64,000 bases of DNA, taken from Aeromicrobium endophyticum. GTDB taxonomy: Bacteria; Actinomycetota; Actinomycetes; Propionibacteriales; Nocardioidaceae. The stretch is taken from the NCBI RefSeq assembly GCF_003586285.1, contig NZ_QUBR01000002.1:434001-498000 (forward strand), read 5' to 3'. The notes beneath the pieces were generated by a model. The model was not told the origin of the DNA. It ran no database searches and saw only the letters and a program-made list of their open reading frames with translations. Below, piece after piece: positions 9,311 to 18,191 of the stretch. Every line of letters starts with the position of its first letter. Within the stretch, counting starts at the first letter, position 1. Made by a program: the position numbers and the translations under genes.

Positions 9311-9780
9311 CCGGCGACCACGGCCGATCGCTGGCGAGCCCGCAGTTCCCCGGCGACGACGGCTCGGTCGACCCCGCGCTGACCGGCGCCCTCGGCGACG
9401 ACATCGCGGTGCTGCAGGCCCTGCCCGGCGCACGGGTGTTCGTGCCGATCGTCCCGCTGCTCGGCGAGGTGCCCGCCGAGGGCGACAAGAACGCCGACAT
9501 GGCAGCCGTGCTGATGACCGGCGCCGACGGGCGTCAGGCACTGTTGGCGTTCACCAGCGTCGCCACCATGACGGCGTGGGACCCCCAAGCCCGTCCCGTG
9601 CCGGTGCTCGGCAAGGACGCGGCCCTGGCGGCGATCGACGAAGGAGCGTCCGCCATCCTGCTCGACCTGGCTGCCCCGTCGTTCTCGGTGATCGAGCACG
9701 ACGACGTGCAGCACCTCGCCGCCGGCCACCGGCTCGTGAGCAGCGACGTCGGCCTGGCCTGGATCAGCCACTCCCCGTAG
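9307..9780 (+). CDS. SseB family protein
   Basis: The 157-residue protein resembles the SseB N-terminal domain family: FVPIVPLLGE, a central GRQALLAFTS strand and AAIDEGASAILLDLAAP. No catalytic residues are recognised and the cellular role is unknown. It is coupled to the PH-domain gene. Its 3' end overlaps the convergent ACT-GNAT gene by 17 bp. Confidence 0.75.
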   Translation: MTGDHGRSLASPQFPGDDGSVDPALTGALGDDIAVLQALPGARVFVPIVPLLGEVPAEGDKNADMAAVLMTGADGRQALLAFTSVATMTAWDPQARPVPVLGKDAALAAIDEGASAILLDLAAPSFSVIEHDDVQHLAAGHRLVSSDVGLAWISHSP

Positions 9781-10777
9781 CCGCGATCGAGCGCACCTCG
9801 CGCAGCGGCACCGTGATGTGCACGTTGCCGTCGTGGCGCTCGACGCGGGCCACGAACCCGGCACGGCCGACGGCCCGCAGCAGGCGGTCGTTCGATCCCG
9901 CCGTCACGAAGGTCAGCCTGGCCGCGCCGGCGTCCTTGGCATGGCTCGCGGCCAGGCGCATCAGCCGGGTGCCGAGGCCACGTCTCTGCCAGGCGTCCTC
10001 GACGATCAGCTGGAAGGTCCACGTCTCGTCGATGAGCTCGAGCACGCCGTGGCCCACGACGTCGGTGCCGACCTGCACCACGAGGGCGGTGCCGTGGTCG
10101 GGCACCACGAGACGCCGGGCCATCCGCGTGGTCATCGGCATCTTGAGGGGCACCTGGTAGCGCTCGTAGAGCGTGTCGATGCTGCACCGCTCGTGCATCG
10201 CGGACACCGCCTCGATGTCGGTCAGACCGGCCACGCGCAGGAGCGGCACCGCGTCGCGGTTCGACGGGACGATCAGCGGCACGTCGGCCCCGGCATCGCC
10301 CACCAGTGACACGAGTGCCTGGGCCCGAGCGCGCTCGACCTCGGTGAACGGCACGGCACGGCTGATCCTCAGCTCGGATCCGCTGCGCCGGTTGAGCACC
10401 ATCACGTCGTGGCCGGCGTAGTCGGCGACGTCCGGCGGCTCGGTCTCGAGCAGCTCGTGCAGCACCGATGCGATGTCGCGCTCCTCCTCGAGCACCTCGT
10501 GGACGCCGCGCAGGTAGCGGGTGGTGGCATCGGCGACCGACGCGTCGCTGACCCGGGTCGCCGAGACGTCCGAGCCTCCGGCTGCCTCGAACAGCTGGGC
10601 GACCATGACGTCGGTCCATCCGGTTGGCGCGCTGACGACGAGCTCGTCGGTCACGCGCGGGCTGGTGGGGAAGACCTGCAGCGCCAGGATGTTGACCTCC
10701 GCGCGGCCGCAGGCCAGCGCGATCTCGGCCAGGATCCCCGGCCTGTCCACGAGGGTCGTCCGCACGCGCCACAGCAT
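9764..10777 (-). CDS. ACT domain - GNAT acetyltransferase fusion
   Basis: The 337-residue protein begins with an ACT-type regulatory domain ([20 protein letters not shown], about 1-75). A middle region follows, then a C-terminal GNAT domain whose acetyl-CoA loop is [14 protein letters not shown] domains usually bind amino acids, so a small-molecule-regulated acetyltransferase is a reasonable inference; the substrate is unknown. The ATG at 10777 is chosen because the ACT fold starts there and an AGGA lies upstream; the frame is open for 42 more codons to 10903 without domain support. Confidence 0.75.
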   Translation of the reverse strand: MLWRVRTTLVDRPGILAEIALACGRAEVNILALQVFPTSPRVTDELVVSAPTGWTDVMVAQLFEAAGGSDVSATRVSDASVADATTRYLRGVHEVLEEERDIASVLHELLETEPPDVADYAGHDVMVLNRRSGSELRISRAVPFTEVERARAQALVSLVGDAGADVPLIVPSNRDAVPLLRVAGLTDIEAVSAMHERCSIDTLYERYQVPLKMPMTTRMARRLVVPDHGTALVVQVGTDVVGHGVLELIDETWTFQLIVEDAWQRRGLGTRLMRLAASHAKDAGAARLTFVTAGSNDRLLRAVGRAGFVARVERHDGNVHITVPLREVRSIAATGSG

Positions 10778-10845
10778 GCGTCCATCCTGGCCCCGCGACT
10801 TTGCGGCACCGATTCCATCGTGTTTCGCGCAGGCAACGTGTCGTT

Positions 10846-10875
10846 TTGTCGATCCCCGCCTTGCCCTGATAGCCT
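10846..10875 (+). promoter_or_regulatory. Candidate promoter of the infC operon
   Basis: TTGTCG (10846-10851), an 18-bp spacer and TAGCCT (10870-10875) fit a housekeeping promoter, with a start near 10882. This gives a leader of about 205 nt. The 310-bp stretch 10778-11087 has no gene: it holds this promoter, a small GGAGG-TCA-CCTCC hairpin at 10889-10901, a 12-bp palindrome CGGTGTACACCG, and the attenuator. Confidence 0.5.
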
Positions 10876-11012
10876 TGAGGCCGAAGTGGAGGTCACCTCC
10901 CACCTGCGTGGTTCCTGATCACGGGGTACGAGTCTTTTTGTGTGCGGTGTACACCGTGTTCAAGAGGACGGTGGTTACGTGTTCTCGTGCACATCTCGGG
11001 AATGTCTGGCCG

Positions 11013-11050
11013 GTGGCGTCCGTTTCGTACGGGGGCCACTTTTTTTGTTT
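11013..11050 (+). terminator. Intrinsic terminator / attenuator in the infC leader
   Basis: Arms 11013-11023 and 11029-11039 pair over 11 positions with one mismatch, with a 5-nt loop. Seven Ts (11040-11046) and three more Ts after a G follow. The T-run ends 37 nt before the infC start codon, in the transcribed leader, so it should act as an attenuator. Confidence 0.75.
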
Positions 11051-11087
11051 CCAGTCCGTGGCCCTCCACACGACTCCAGGAGGATCC

Positions 11088-11777
11088 ATCACCACAGAGC
11101 TGCGCGTCAACGACCGAATCCGAGTGCCCGAAGTACGCCTCGTCGGTCCTGGCGGTGAACAGGTCGGCATCGTTCGTATCGAAGATGCCCTGCGACTGGC
11201 GGCGGAAGCCGATCTCGATCTCGTCGAGGTGGCGCCCACAGCTCGTCCGCCGGTCTGCCGTCTCATGGACTACGGCAAGTTCAAGTACGAGACCGCACAG
11301 AAGGCCCGCGAGTCCCGGCGCAACCAGACCAACACCATCATCAAAGAGATGAAGCTGCGCCCCAAGATCGATCAGCACGACTACGACACCAAGAAGGGTC
11401 ATGTCGTCCGATTCCTCAAGGCCGGCGACAAGGTCAAGATCACGATCATGTTCCGCGGTCGCGAGCAGCACCGTCCCGAGCTGGGATACCGCCTGCTGCA
11501 GCGCCTGGCTGCCGACGTCGAGGACCTCGGGTTCATCGAGTCCAACGCTCGCCAGGACGGCCGCAACATGACGATGGTGCTCGGGCCGCACAAGAAGAAG
11601 TCCGAGGCCCAGGCCGAGGTCAAGGCCGAGAAGGTCAAGAGCATGGCCGAGAAGTCTGCCGAGAAGGAGGCCGAAGAGGCCGAGGTCAAGGCACACCGCG
11701 AGGCCCACCAGGCAACCGCCGCACCCAAGAAGCCCCGTCGACGTTCCGAGAACATCGACCCAGACATGGAGGCATAA
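11088..11777 (+). CDS. infC: Translation initiation factor IF-3 (AUC start codon)
   Basis: IF-3 binds the 30S subunit and discriminates initiation codons. The protein starts at ATC (11088), with AGGAGGA at 11078-11084, giving (M)[19 protein letters not shown], the conserved N-terminus. The N domain covers about 1-75, a Lys-rich linker follows, and the C domain runs to about residue 170 ([12 protein letters not shown]). A charged Lys/Glu/Ala tail reaches 229. A GTG at 11058 is in frame but places the strong ribosome binding site inside the gene. Non-AUG starts of infC are known to allow autoregulation by IF-3. Confidence 0.93.
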   Translation: MTTELRVNDRIRVPEVRLVGPGGEQVGIVRIEDALRLAAEADLDLVEVAPTARPPVCRLMDYGKFKYETAQKARESRRNQTNTIIKEMKLRPKIDQHDYDTKKGHVVRFLKAGDKVKITIMFRGREQHRPELGYRLLQRLAADVEDLGFIESNARQDGRNMTMVLGPHKKKSEAQAEVKAEKVKSMAEKSAEKEAEEAEVKAHREAHQATAAPKKPRRRSENIDPDMEA

Positions 11778-11972
11778 ATGCCGAAGTTCAAGCCCCACTC
11801 GGGGATGAAGAAGCGCGTCAAGCTCACCGGCAGCGGCAAGCTGCGTCGCGAGCAGACCAACCGTCGTCACCTCCTCGAGGTCAAGTCGTCGGCCCGCAAG
11901 CGTCGCCTCGAGGGATCCACGGCCGTCTCCAAGAACGACGTCCCCCGCGTGAAGAAGATGCTCGGTCTCTGA
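11778..11972 (+). CDS. rpmI: Ribosomal protein bL35
   Basis: The 64-residue basic protein MPKFKPHSGMKKRVKLTG is bL35 of the 50S subunit. It starts immediately after the infC stop, in the standard infC-rpmI-rplT order. A 14-bp perfect palindrome, GGACTAGCTAGTCC (11994-12007), follows in the 58-bp gap to rplT. Confidence 0.97.
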   Translation: MPKFKPHSGMKKRVKLTGSGKLRREQTNRRHLLEVKSSARKRRLEGSTAVSKNDVPRVKKMLGL

Positions 11973-12030
11973 CCGCGTCCCACCCCCTCCCACGGACTAG
12001 CTAGTCCACTCAACTTGAAGGAGAACTGAG

Positions 12031-12435
12031 ATGGCACGCGTCAAGCGCTCAGTCAATGCACAGAAGAAGCGTCGTCAGACACTCGAGCGGGCTGCGGGCT
12101 ACCGCGGCCAGCGCTCGCGCCTGTACCGCAAGGCCAAGGAGCAGGTCACTCACTCGCTGGTCTACAGCTACCGTGACCGCAAGGCCAAGAAGGGCGACTT
12201 CCGTCGTCTGTGGATCCAGCGCATCAACGCCGCGGTCCGCGCCGAGGGCATGACGTACAACCGCTTCATCCAGGGCCTCAAGGCCGCGGGTGTCGAGGTC
12301 GACCGCAAGATCCTGGCCGAGCTGGCCGTTCACGAGCCCGCCGCGTTCTCGGCGCTCGTGCAGACCGCGAAGGACAACCTTCCGGCCGACGTCAACGCTC
12401 CGAAGACCGAGTCGAAGGATGGCGCCGCGGCCTGA
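12031..12435 (+). CDS. rplT: Ribosomal protein bL20
   Basis: The 134-residue protein has the bL20 signature [21 protein letters not shown] at the N-terminus (RNA-binding extension) and a globular domain with [20 protein letters not shown]. The strong AAGGAG before the ATG suggests high translation. The final 18 residues are an actinobacteria-like acidic/Ala tail. In Firmicutes and E. coli L20 represses this operon; whether it does so here is not visible. Confidence 0.97.
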   Translation: MARVKRSVNAQKKRRQTLERAAGYRGQRSRLYRKAKEQVTHSLVYSYRDRKAKKGDFRRLWIQRINAAVRAEGMTYNRFIQGLKAAGVEVDRKILAELAVHEPAAFSALVQTAKDNLPADVNAPKTESKDGAAA

Positions 12436-12466
12436 CCGCGGTTGCCCTCCCAGCAGCACCCACGTA

Positions 12467-13294
12467 GTGGCGAGTCCTCCTCCCGGTGACGGGACCGGCG
12501 AGCTCACCGTCCGTTCAGGACGTGTGAAGCACGCCAAGAGGCTCGCCACTCGTGCGTTCCGGGCGGATCGGCGCGAGTTCCTCGCCGAAGGCCCGCAGGC
12601 GGTCCGCGAGGCGCTCGACCACGGGGGAGCGGTGCTCGAGGTCTTCGCCACCGCATCGGCCACCGAGCAGCACACCGATCTCGTCGAAGCAGCCCGCCGC
12701 GGCGAGATCGAGTGGCACGTCGTCGCCGACGAGGTGGTCGCCGCGATCGCCGACACCGTGCAGCCGCAGGGCGTCGTCGCCCGGTGCGCGATGCTCGACC
12801 GTCCGCTGGCCACCCTGCTCGACCGGTCGCCCGGCTTCGTGGTCGTCTGCGCCGACATCCGTGACCCCGGCAACGCCGGTGCGGTCATCCGGTGCGCCGA
12901 TGCCGCCGGGGCCGATGGCGTCGTCTTCGTCGGCGACAGCGTCGACCCCTTCAACCCCAAGTCGGTCCGGGCGACGGTCGGCAGCCTGTTCCACGTGCCG
13001 ATCGCGATCGAGCGCGACGTCGTCACGTCGCTGGCGGCGCTGCAGGCGGCGGGCCTGACGATCCTGGCCGCCGACGGGCAGGGCGACGTCGGCCTGTTCG
13101 ACGACGACCTCGACCTGCGCGTTCCGACGGCGTGGTTGATGGGCAACGAGGCGTGGGGCCTGCCCGACGACGTCCGCTCACTGGCCGACCGGGTCGTCGC
13201 GGTGCCGATCTTCGGTCGTGCCGAGAGTCTCAACCTCGCCACCGCGGCCGCCGTCTGCCTGTACGCGACGGCACGGGCTCGTCTCGACGGCTGA
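12467..13294 (+). CDS. TrmH/SpoU family RNA 2'-O-methyltransferase
   Basis: The 275-residue protein is a SPOUT methyltransferase with an N-terminal substrate-binding domain (about 15-100) and the three SpoU motifs: DPGNAGAVIRCADAAG, LMGNEAWGLP and PIFGRAESLNLATAAAV. These form the trefoil knot that binds SAM. The rRNA or tRNA target cannot be told from sequence. The GTG at 12467 is the first reasonable start after rplT, 31 nt downstream. The gene commonly sits between rplT and pheS in actinobacteria. Confidence 0.9.
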   Translation: MASPPPGDGTGELTVRSGRVKHAKRLATRAFRADRREFLAEGPQAVREALDHGGAVLEVFATASATEQHTDLVEAARRGEIEWHVVADEVVAAIADTVQPQGVVARCAMLDRPLATLLDRSPGFVVVCADIRDPGNAGAVIRCADAAGADGVVFVGDSVDPFNPKSVRATVGSLFHVPIAIERDVVTSLAALQAAGLTILAADGQGDVGLFDDDLDLRVPTAWLMGNEAWGLPDDVRSLADRVVAVPIFGRAESLNLATAAAVCLYATARARLDG

Positions 13295-13337
13295 GCCACG
13301 TCGTCCGTTCGAGTCGTCACCAGTGGCGCATTGGTAC

Positions 13338-13343
13338 TAGATT
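13338..13343 (+). promoter_or_regulatory. -10 box for leaderless histidine kinase gene
   Basis: TAGATT lies 8 nt before the ATG at 13352. No ribosome binding site is evident. Confidence 0.5.
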
Positions 13344-13351
13344 CAGCCGTC

Positions 13352-14410
13352 ATGGAGTCCGCCCACCGCTCAGACTTCGACCACTATCCCGACGGCGTGA
13401 TCATTGCCGGTCCCGACGGCCTGGTCGAGTACGTCAACCCGCGCATCGTGTCGATGGCGCGTGCGGAGGACGACGAGATGCTGGGCATGCACCTGTCCGA
13501 GGCGGTGCCGTTCGACGACCTCAACGGCAACTCCTGGTACGACAGCATGCGGCCCTACGACGGGCTCAACATCCGCACCCGCATCTCCGAGGCGTCGTGG
13601 TGGTCGCCGAAGGGCAGCGAGTACCTGATCACCGCGACGCTGGTCCGCGAGAAGCGCGGGGGACCGGTGCAGCGGGTCGTGGTGAGCGTCCGCAACGCCC
13701 GCATCCGCAACCAGGCCGACCGTGAGCGCTCCGACCTGGTGGCGACGGTGGCCCACGAGCTGCGCTCGCCGCTGACGGGCATCAAGGGCTTCACGTCCAC
13801 CCTGCTCACCAAGTGGAGCAAGTTCTCCGAGGAGCAGCGCCAGCTGATGCTCGAGACGGTCGACTCCGACGCCGACCGGCTCAGCCGGCTCATCACCGAG
13901 CTGCTCGACGCCGCGCGGATCGACGCGGGTCGGCTGACCCTCAAGCGCGGGCCGGTCAAGCTCGACGAGGTCGTCCGGCACGTGCTGACCAACGTCTCCG
14001 GCGGCAGCAGCGAACCGTTCGAGATCAGCATCAAGGACGATCTCGACCTCATCTGGGGCGACAGCGACCGCATCCACCAGGTCGTGACCAACCTCGTCGA
14101 GAACGCGATGCGGCACGGTTTCGGCCTGCGCGAGGTCGTGGTGCAGAACACGCGACACCACGACTACGGAGGTGGCGTGTCACTGCAGATCCACGACAAC
14201 GGGCCGGGCATCCCGGTCGAGATGCGCCAGCGCGTGTTCAGCCGCTTCTGGCGCTCCGGGCCAGGTGCCGGCAGCGGTCTCGGGATGTACATCGTCCGCG
14301 GCATCGTCGAGGAGCACGGCGGTGCGATCGACATCCAGGACGCCGAGGGCGGAGGAGCGCAGATCCGGGTCTGGTTCCCGATCAACGAGCCCGCCTCGAT
14401 GTCCGACTGA
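13352..14410 (+). CDS. PAS-domain sensor histidine kinase (orphan, cytosolic)
   Basis: The 352-residue kinase has no membrane segment. A PAS domain (about 8-115, DFDHYPDGVIIAGPDGLVEYVNP) is followed by HisKA with the phosphoacceptor His in VAHELRSPLTGIKG. The HATPase_c domain has N-box NLVENAMRHG, G1 DNGPGIP, the F box VFSRFW and G2 GSGLGMYI. All kinase motifs look intact. No response regulator lies nearby, so it is an orphan kinase between the SpoU gene and pheS. The ATG at 13352 is chosen over a TTG at 13331 because of the -10 box. Confidence 0.9.
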   Translation: MESAHRSDFDHYPDGVIIAGPDGLVEYVNPRIVSMARAEDDEMLGMHLSEAVPFDDLNGNSWYDSMRPYDGLNIRTRISEASWWSPKGSEYLITATLVREKRGGPVQRVVVSVRNARIRNQADRERSDLVATVAHELRSPLTGIKGFTSTLLTKWSKFSEEQRQLMLETVDSDADRLSRLITELLDAARIDAGRLTLKRGPVKLDEVVRHVLTNVSGGSSEPFEISIKDDLDLIWGDSDRIHQVVTNLVENAMRHGFGLREVVVQNTRHHDYGGGVSLQIHDNGPGIPVEMRQRVFSRFWRSGPGAGSGLGMYIVRGIVEEHGGAIDIQDAEGGGAQIRVWFPINEPASMSD

Positions 14411-14417
14411 CGGTCAC

Positions 14418-14423
14418 TAGACT
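14418..14423 (+). promoter_or_regulatory. Candidate -10 box for pheST
   Basis: TAGACT lies 8 nt after the kinase stop and 41 nt before the pheS start. No clear -35 box, T-box or leader peptide is seen in the 54-bp gap. Confidence 0.35.
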
Positions 14424-14464
14424 GGGCCTGTTCGATCGCCACTACCTCGAAAGACAGGTCCGCA

Positions 14465-15568
14465 GTGTCTGCGCCCAACTCCTCGTACGACCCGGTGGAG
14501 GTCACCCCGCTGCGCTCCGACGAGATCGAGCGCATGCGCGACGAGGCCCTCGCGGCCGTTGCCGCCGCCCGCTCGCTCGACGACCTCAAGCAGGTCCGCA
14601 TCGACCACGTCGGCGACCGCTCGCCGATCGCGCTGGCCAATCGCGAGATCGGCGCCCTGCAGCCGCAGGCGCGCAAGGAGGCCGGCCAGCGGGTGGGCCA
14701 GGCTCGTGGCGCCATCAGCCAGGCCCTCGCGGCCCGCACGGCCGAGCTCGAGGCCGCCGAGGAGGAGGCCGCGCTCGTCTCCGAGACCGTCGACGTCACC
14801 CTGCCGTGGGACGTCTCGCCGGTCGGTGCACGGCACCCCGTCACCACGCTGTCCGAGCACATCGCCGACGTCTTCGTCGCGATGGGCTGGGAGATCGCCG
14901 AGGGCCCCGAGGTCGAGGCCGAGTGGCTCAACTTCGACGCCCTCAACCTGGGGCCCGACCACCCGGCCCGCACGATGCAGGACACCTTCTGGGTCACGCC
15001 CGAGAAGGCCGCGATGGTGCTGCGCACGCACACCTCGCCCGTGCAGGCACGCACGATGCTCACCCGCACGCCCCCGATCTACGTCGCCTGCCCCGGACGT
15101 GTGTTCCGCACCGACGAGCTCGACGCCACGCACTCGCCGGTGTTCCACCAGGTCGAGGGCCTCGCGATCGACAAGGGTCTGTCGATGGCGCACCTCAAGG
15201 GCACGATCGACCACTTCGCACAGGCGATCTACGGCGACGGCATGACGACCCGGTTCCGTCCGTCCTACTTCCCGTTCACCGAGCCGAGCGCCGAGATGGA
15301 CCTGCTCTGCTACGTGTGCCACAACGAGCCCGACGCCGTCGCGTCGTGCCGCACCTGCAAGGGCGAGGGCTGGGTCGAGTGGGGCGGCTGCGGCGTGGTC
15401 AACCCGCGCGTGCTGATCGCCTGCGGCGTCGACCCCGAGGTCTACTCGGGCTTCGCCTTCGGCATCGGCATCGACCGCACCATCACGTCGCGCTACGACA
15501 TCGCCGACCTACGCGACCTGTTCGACGGCGACATCCGCTTCACCGAGCCGTTCGGAGTAGAGCTGTAA
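14465..15568 (+). CDS. pheS: Phenylalanine-tRNA ligase alpha subunit
   Basis: The catalytic subunit of the alpha2-beta2 enzyme. The 367-residue protein has an N-terminal coiled-coil (about 15-100) that contacts tRNA and class II motifs: the conserved PARTMQDTFWV, motif 2 FRPSYFPFTEPS and motif 3 GFAFGIGIDR. The GTG start is the first codon after the gap; an AGG lies upstream. The TAA stop overlaps the pheT ATG by one base, which suggests coupled synthesis of the two subunits. Confidence 0.96.
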   Translation: MSAPNSSYDPVEVTPLRSDEIERMRDEALAAVAAARSLDDLKQVRIDHVGDRSPIALANREIGALQPQARKEAGQRVGQARGAISQALAARTAELEAAEEEAALVSETVDVTLPWDVSPVGARHPVTTLSEHIADVFVAMGWEIAEGPEVEAEWLNFDALNLGPDHPARTMQDTFWVTPEKAAMVLRTHTSPVQARTMLTRTPPIYVACPGRVFRTDELDATHSPVFHQVEGLAIDKGLSMAHLKGTIDHFAQAIYGDGMTTRFRPSYFPFTEPSAEMDLLCYVCHNEPDAVASCRTCKGEGWVEWGGCGVVNPRVLIACGVDPEVYSGFAFGIGIDRTITSRYDIADLRDLFDGDIRFTEPFGVEL

Positions 15569-18084
15569 TGCGAGTACCAGTTTCCTGGCTGCGCGAGTAC
15601 GTCGACCTGCCGGAGGGCCTCTCGACCGAGGATCTCGCCGCCCGCCTCACCGCGTTCGACCTCAAGCTCGAGGAGATCGTCTCCTCGGGCATCAGCGGGC
15701 CCCTCGTGGTCGGTCGCGTCCTCGCCCTCGTCAAGGAGGAGCAGAAGAACGGCAAGACGATCAACTGGTGCCGCGTCGACGTCGGCGCGCACAACGATCC
15801 GTCCGTGCCGGACGCCCCCGGCGAGGACGTTCCCTCGCGCGGCATCATCTGCGGCGCCCACAACTTCGTCGAGGGCGACCTCGTCGTCGTCTCGCTGCCG
15901 GGCACGATGCTGCCCGCCCTCGGGTTCGAGATCAGCGCACGCAAGACCTACGGGCACGTGTCCGACGGCATGATCTGCTCGGGTGCCGAGCTGGGCGTGC
16001 CGGGCGATGCCGACGGCATCATCGTGCTGGCCCCCGGATCGGCTCAGCCCGGCGACGACGCCGTGGCGCTGCTCGGGCTCGACGAAGAGGTGCTCGACCT
16101 CGAGGTCAACCCCGATCGCGCCTACGCCTTGTCGCTGCGCGGTGTCGCCCGTGACGCGTCGATCGCGTTCGGCGTGCCGTTCCACGACCCCGCCGACCTC
16201 GAGGCCGCCGCCGTGCCGTCCGCCGGACCGGGGGCCTATCCCGTCGACGTCCAGGACCCGTCCGCGTGCCCCGTGTTCGCGGCGGTGACCGTCACCGGTG
16301 TCGACCCGAAGGCTTCGACGCCGGCCTGGCTCGCGCAGCGCATCGAGCTGGCCGGCATGCGCTCGATCTCGCTGGCGGTCGACGTCACCAACTACGTCAT
16401 GCTCGAGCTCGGCATGCCGATCCACGGCTACGACCGCGACCTGCTCCAGGGCACGTTGGTCGTGCGCCGGGCTGCCGAGGGCGAGCAGCTCACGACGCTC
16501 GACGGCGTCACCCGCACGTTGACGTCCGCCGACGCGGTCGTGGCCGACGACCGAGGTCCGGTCGGCCTGGGCGGCGTGATGGGCGGCGAGCAGGTCGAGA
16601 TGACCCCCGCGACGACCGACATCGTCGTCGAGGCGGCTGTCTGGGGCGCGCCCATGATCGCGCGCACGGCTCGCACGCAGCGACTCACGTCCGAGGCGGC
16701 CAAGCGCAACGAGCGCGGCGTCGACCCGACGTTGGGTGCCCGCGCCGTCCGCCGCGTGGCCGATCTGCTCGTCGAGCACGGTGGCGGCACGCTCGAGGAC
16801 GGCTTGACGCTGCTGGGCGAGCCGCCCGTGCGGTCCGACATCGTCCTGAAGGCCGATCTGCCGGCCCGCATCACCGGTGTCGACATCGACACGGTGACCG
16901 CCGTCGAGGCGCTCGAGGCCAATGGTTGCGCCGTCGAGGTCGACCACGAGTGGCTCACGGTCACCCCGCCGCCCTGGCGGCCCGACCTGACCGATCCCTA
17001 CGACGTCGTCGAGGACGTCCTGCGCGTCGTGGGCTACGACCAGGTGCCGTCGGTCATCCCTGTCGCCCCGGCCGGACGTGGACTCACGACCGCGCAGAAG
17101 CTGCGTCGCCGTGCGGGCACCGTGCTGGCGGGCGAGGGGCTCGTCGAGGTCAAGACGTTCCCGTTCGCGGGTCCGTCCGACTTCGACCGCATGGGGCTGG
17201 CGCCCGACGACGTCCGGCGCCGTCAGGTGCTGCTCGAGAACCCGCTGTCGGCCGAGGATCCCGGCATGACCACGACGCTGCTGTCGGGCCTGCTGCGCAG
17301 CCTCGCGCTCAACATCGGTCGCGGACACGCCGACGTCCACATCACCGAGACGGGGCGTGTCTTCCTGCCGCGCGCCGAGGCGGCCGAGGCACCCGTCTAC
17401 GGGGTCGATCACCGCCCCACCGACACCGAGCTGGCCGCGTTCGAGAGCGCGCTGCCCGAGCAGCCGCACCACGTCGGCCTGGTCATGAGCGGCGAGCGCG
17501 TGCGGTCCGGCTGGGCAGGGCCAGGCCGCCCGGCCACCTGGGCCGATGCCATCGCCGTCGTCCGACACGTGGCGACGTCGATGCACGTCGACGTCACCGT
17601 CGAGGCGGCCGCCGTCGCGCCGTGGCACCCGGGGCGCTGTGCCGCGATCGTCGTCGACGGTGAGACCGTCGGCCACGCCGGCGAGCTGCACCCACGGGTG
17701 CTCAAGGCGTACGGGTTGCCGCCCCGCGTGGTGGCGGCCGAGATCGATCTCGATGCCGTGATCGCCGCCTCCCCGGCGGTCGGCCCGCGACCTGAGTTCT
17801 CGTCGTACCCCGTCGCCAAGGAGGACCTCGCGCTCGTGGTCGACGCCTCGGTGCCGGCGGGCCCGCTCGAGCGGACGCTGGCCTCGGCCAGCCCGCTCAT
17901 CGAGTCGGCCCGGTTGTTCGACGTCTACGTCGGCAGCCAGGTGCCCGAGGGCCACAAGTCGCTCGCGTTCGCGCTGCGGCTGCGGGCCCCCGACCGCACC
18001 CTGACCGACGACGACATCCGCGGCGCCCGCGAGGCCGCGGTGAGCGCAGCGAACCAGGCCACCGGCGCGACCCTGCGCACCTGA
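15568..18084 (+). CDS. pheT: Phenylalanine-tRNA ligase beta subunit
   Basis: The 838-residue protein has the full bacterial beta-subunit layout: an N-terminal B1/B2 tRNA-binding OB domain (about 40-160, including GAHNFVEGDLVVVSLPG), and B3/B4 (about 215-380), which carries the editing site. B5 (about 415-490), B6/B7 and the C-terminal FDX-ACB anticodon-binding domain (about 745-838, SSYPVAKEDLALVVD) follow. It ends the infC-to-pheT gene run. Downstream is the repeat-rich convergent junction with lemA. Confidence 0.96.
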   Translation: MRVPVSWLREYVDLPEGLSTEDLAARLTAFDLKLEEIVSSGISGPLVVGRVLALVKEEQKNGKTINWCRVDVGAHNDPSVPDAPGEDVPSRGIICGAHNFVEGDLVVVSLPGTMLPALGFEISARKTYGHVSDGMICSGAELGVPGDADGIIVLAPGSAQPGDDAVALLGLDEEVLDLEVNPDRAYALSLRGVARDASIAFGVPFHDPADLEAAAVPSAGPGAYPVDVQDPSACPVFAAVTVTGVDPKASTPAWLAQRIELAGMRSISLAVDVTNYVMLELGMPIHGYDRDLLQGTLVVRRAAEGEQLTTLDGVTRTLTSADAVVADDRGPVGLGGVMGGEQVEMTPATTDIVVEAAVWGAPMIARTARTQRLTSEAAKRNERGVDPTLGARAVRRVADLLVEHGGGTLEDGLTLLGEPPVRSDIVLKADLPARITGVDIDTVTAVEALEANGCAVEVDHEWLTVTPPPWRPDLTDPYDVVEDVLRVVGYDQVPSVIPVAPAGRGLTTAQKLRRRAGTVLAGEGLVEVKTFPFAGPSDFDRMGLAPDDVRRRQVLLENPLSAEDPGMTTTLLSGLLRSLALNIGRGHADVHITETGRVFLPRAEAAEAPVYGVDHRPTDTELAAFESALPEQPHHVGLVMSGERVRSGWAGPGRPATWADAIAVVRHVATSMHVDVTVEAAAVAPWHPGRCAAIVVDGETVGHAGELHPRVLKAYGLPPRVVAAEIDLDAVIAASPAVGPRPEFSSYPVAKEDLALVVDASVPAGPLERTLASASPLIESARLFDVYVGSQVPEGHKSLAFALRLRAPDRTLTDDDIRGAREAAVSAANQATGATLRT

Positions 18085-18090
18085 CCCGAT

Positions 18091-18189
18091 GCTGACGCGT
18101 GGGTTCCGCCCCCGTGAGGCGCGGGTTGCGCAACCCACGCGTCAGTGGTGCGGAACCCACGCGTCAGTGGTGCGCAACCCACGCGTCAG
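18091..18189. repeat. Tandem 22-bp repeats with an inverted copy between pheT and lemA
   Basis: Three direct copies start at 18128, 18150 and 18172 (the last partial). The unit is GCG, then C or G, then AACCCACGCGTCAGTGGT. An inverted copy at 18093-18109 is the exact reverse complement of 18150-18166. A palindrome GGGTTGCGCAACCC lies at 18123-18136. The array fills the gap between convergent genes and could serve as a bidirectional U-less terminator. Confidence 0.8.
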
Positions 18190-18191
18190 CG

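Noticed and set aside
11058-11087. GTG 11058 as the start of infC
   Set aside because: It is in frame but would place the AGGAGGA ribosome binding site inside the gene, and it lacks a site of its own; ATC 11088 gives the conserved N-terminus.
11994-12007. GGACTAGCTAGTCC palindrome between rpmI and rplT as an operator or attachment site
   Set aside because: A single 14-bp palindrome without a partner, integrase or promoter; noted only as rare CTAG-containing DNA.
14411-14464. T-box or phenylalanine leader upstream of pheS
   Set aside because: The gap is only 54 bp and has no specifier, antiterminator, Phe-rich peptide or terminator.
18123-18189. CRISPR array
   Set aside because: The repeats are head-to-tail with no unique spacers, one copy is inverted, and no cas genes are present.
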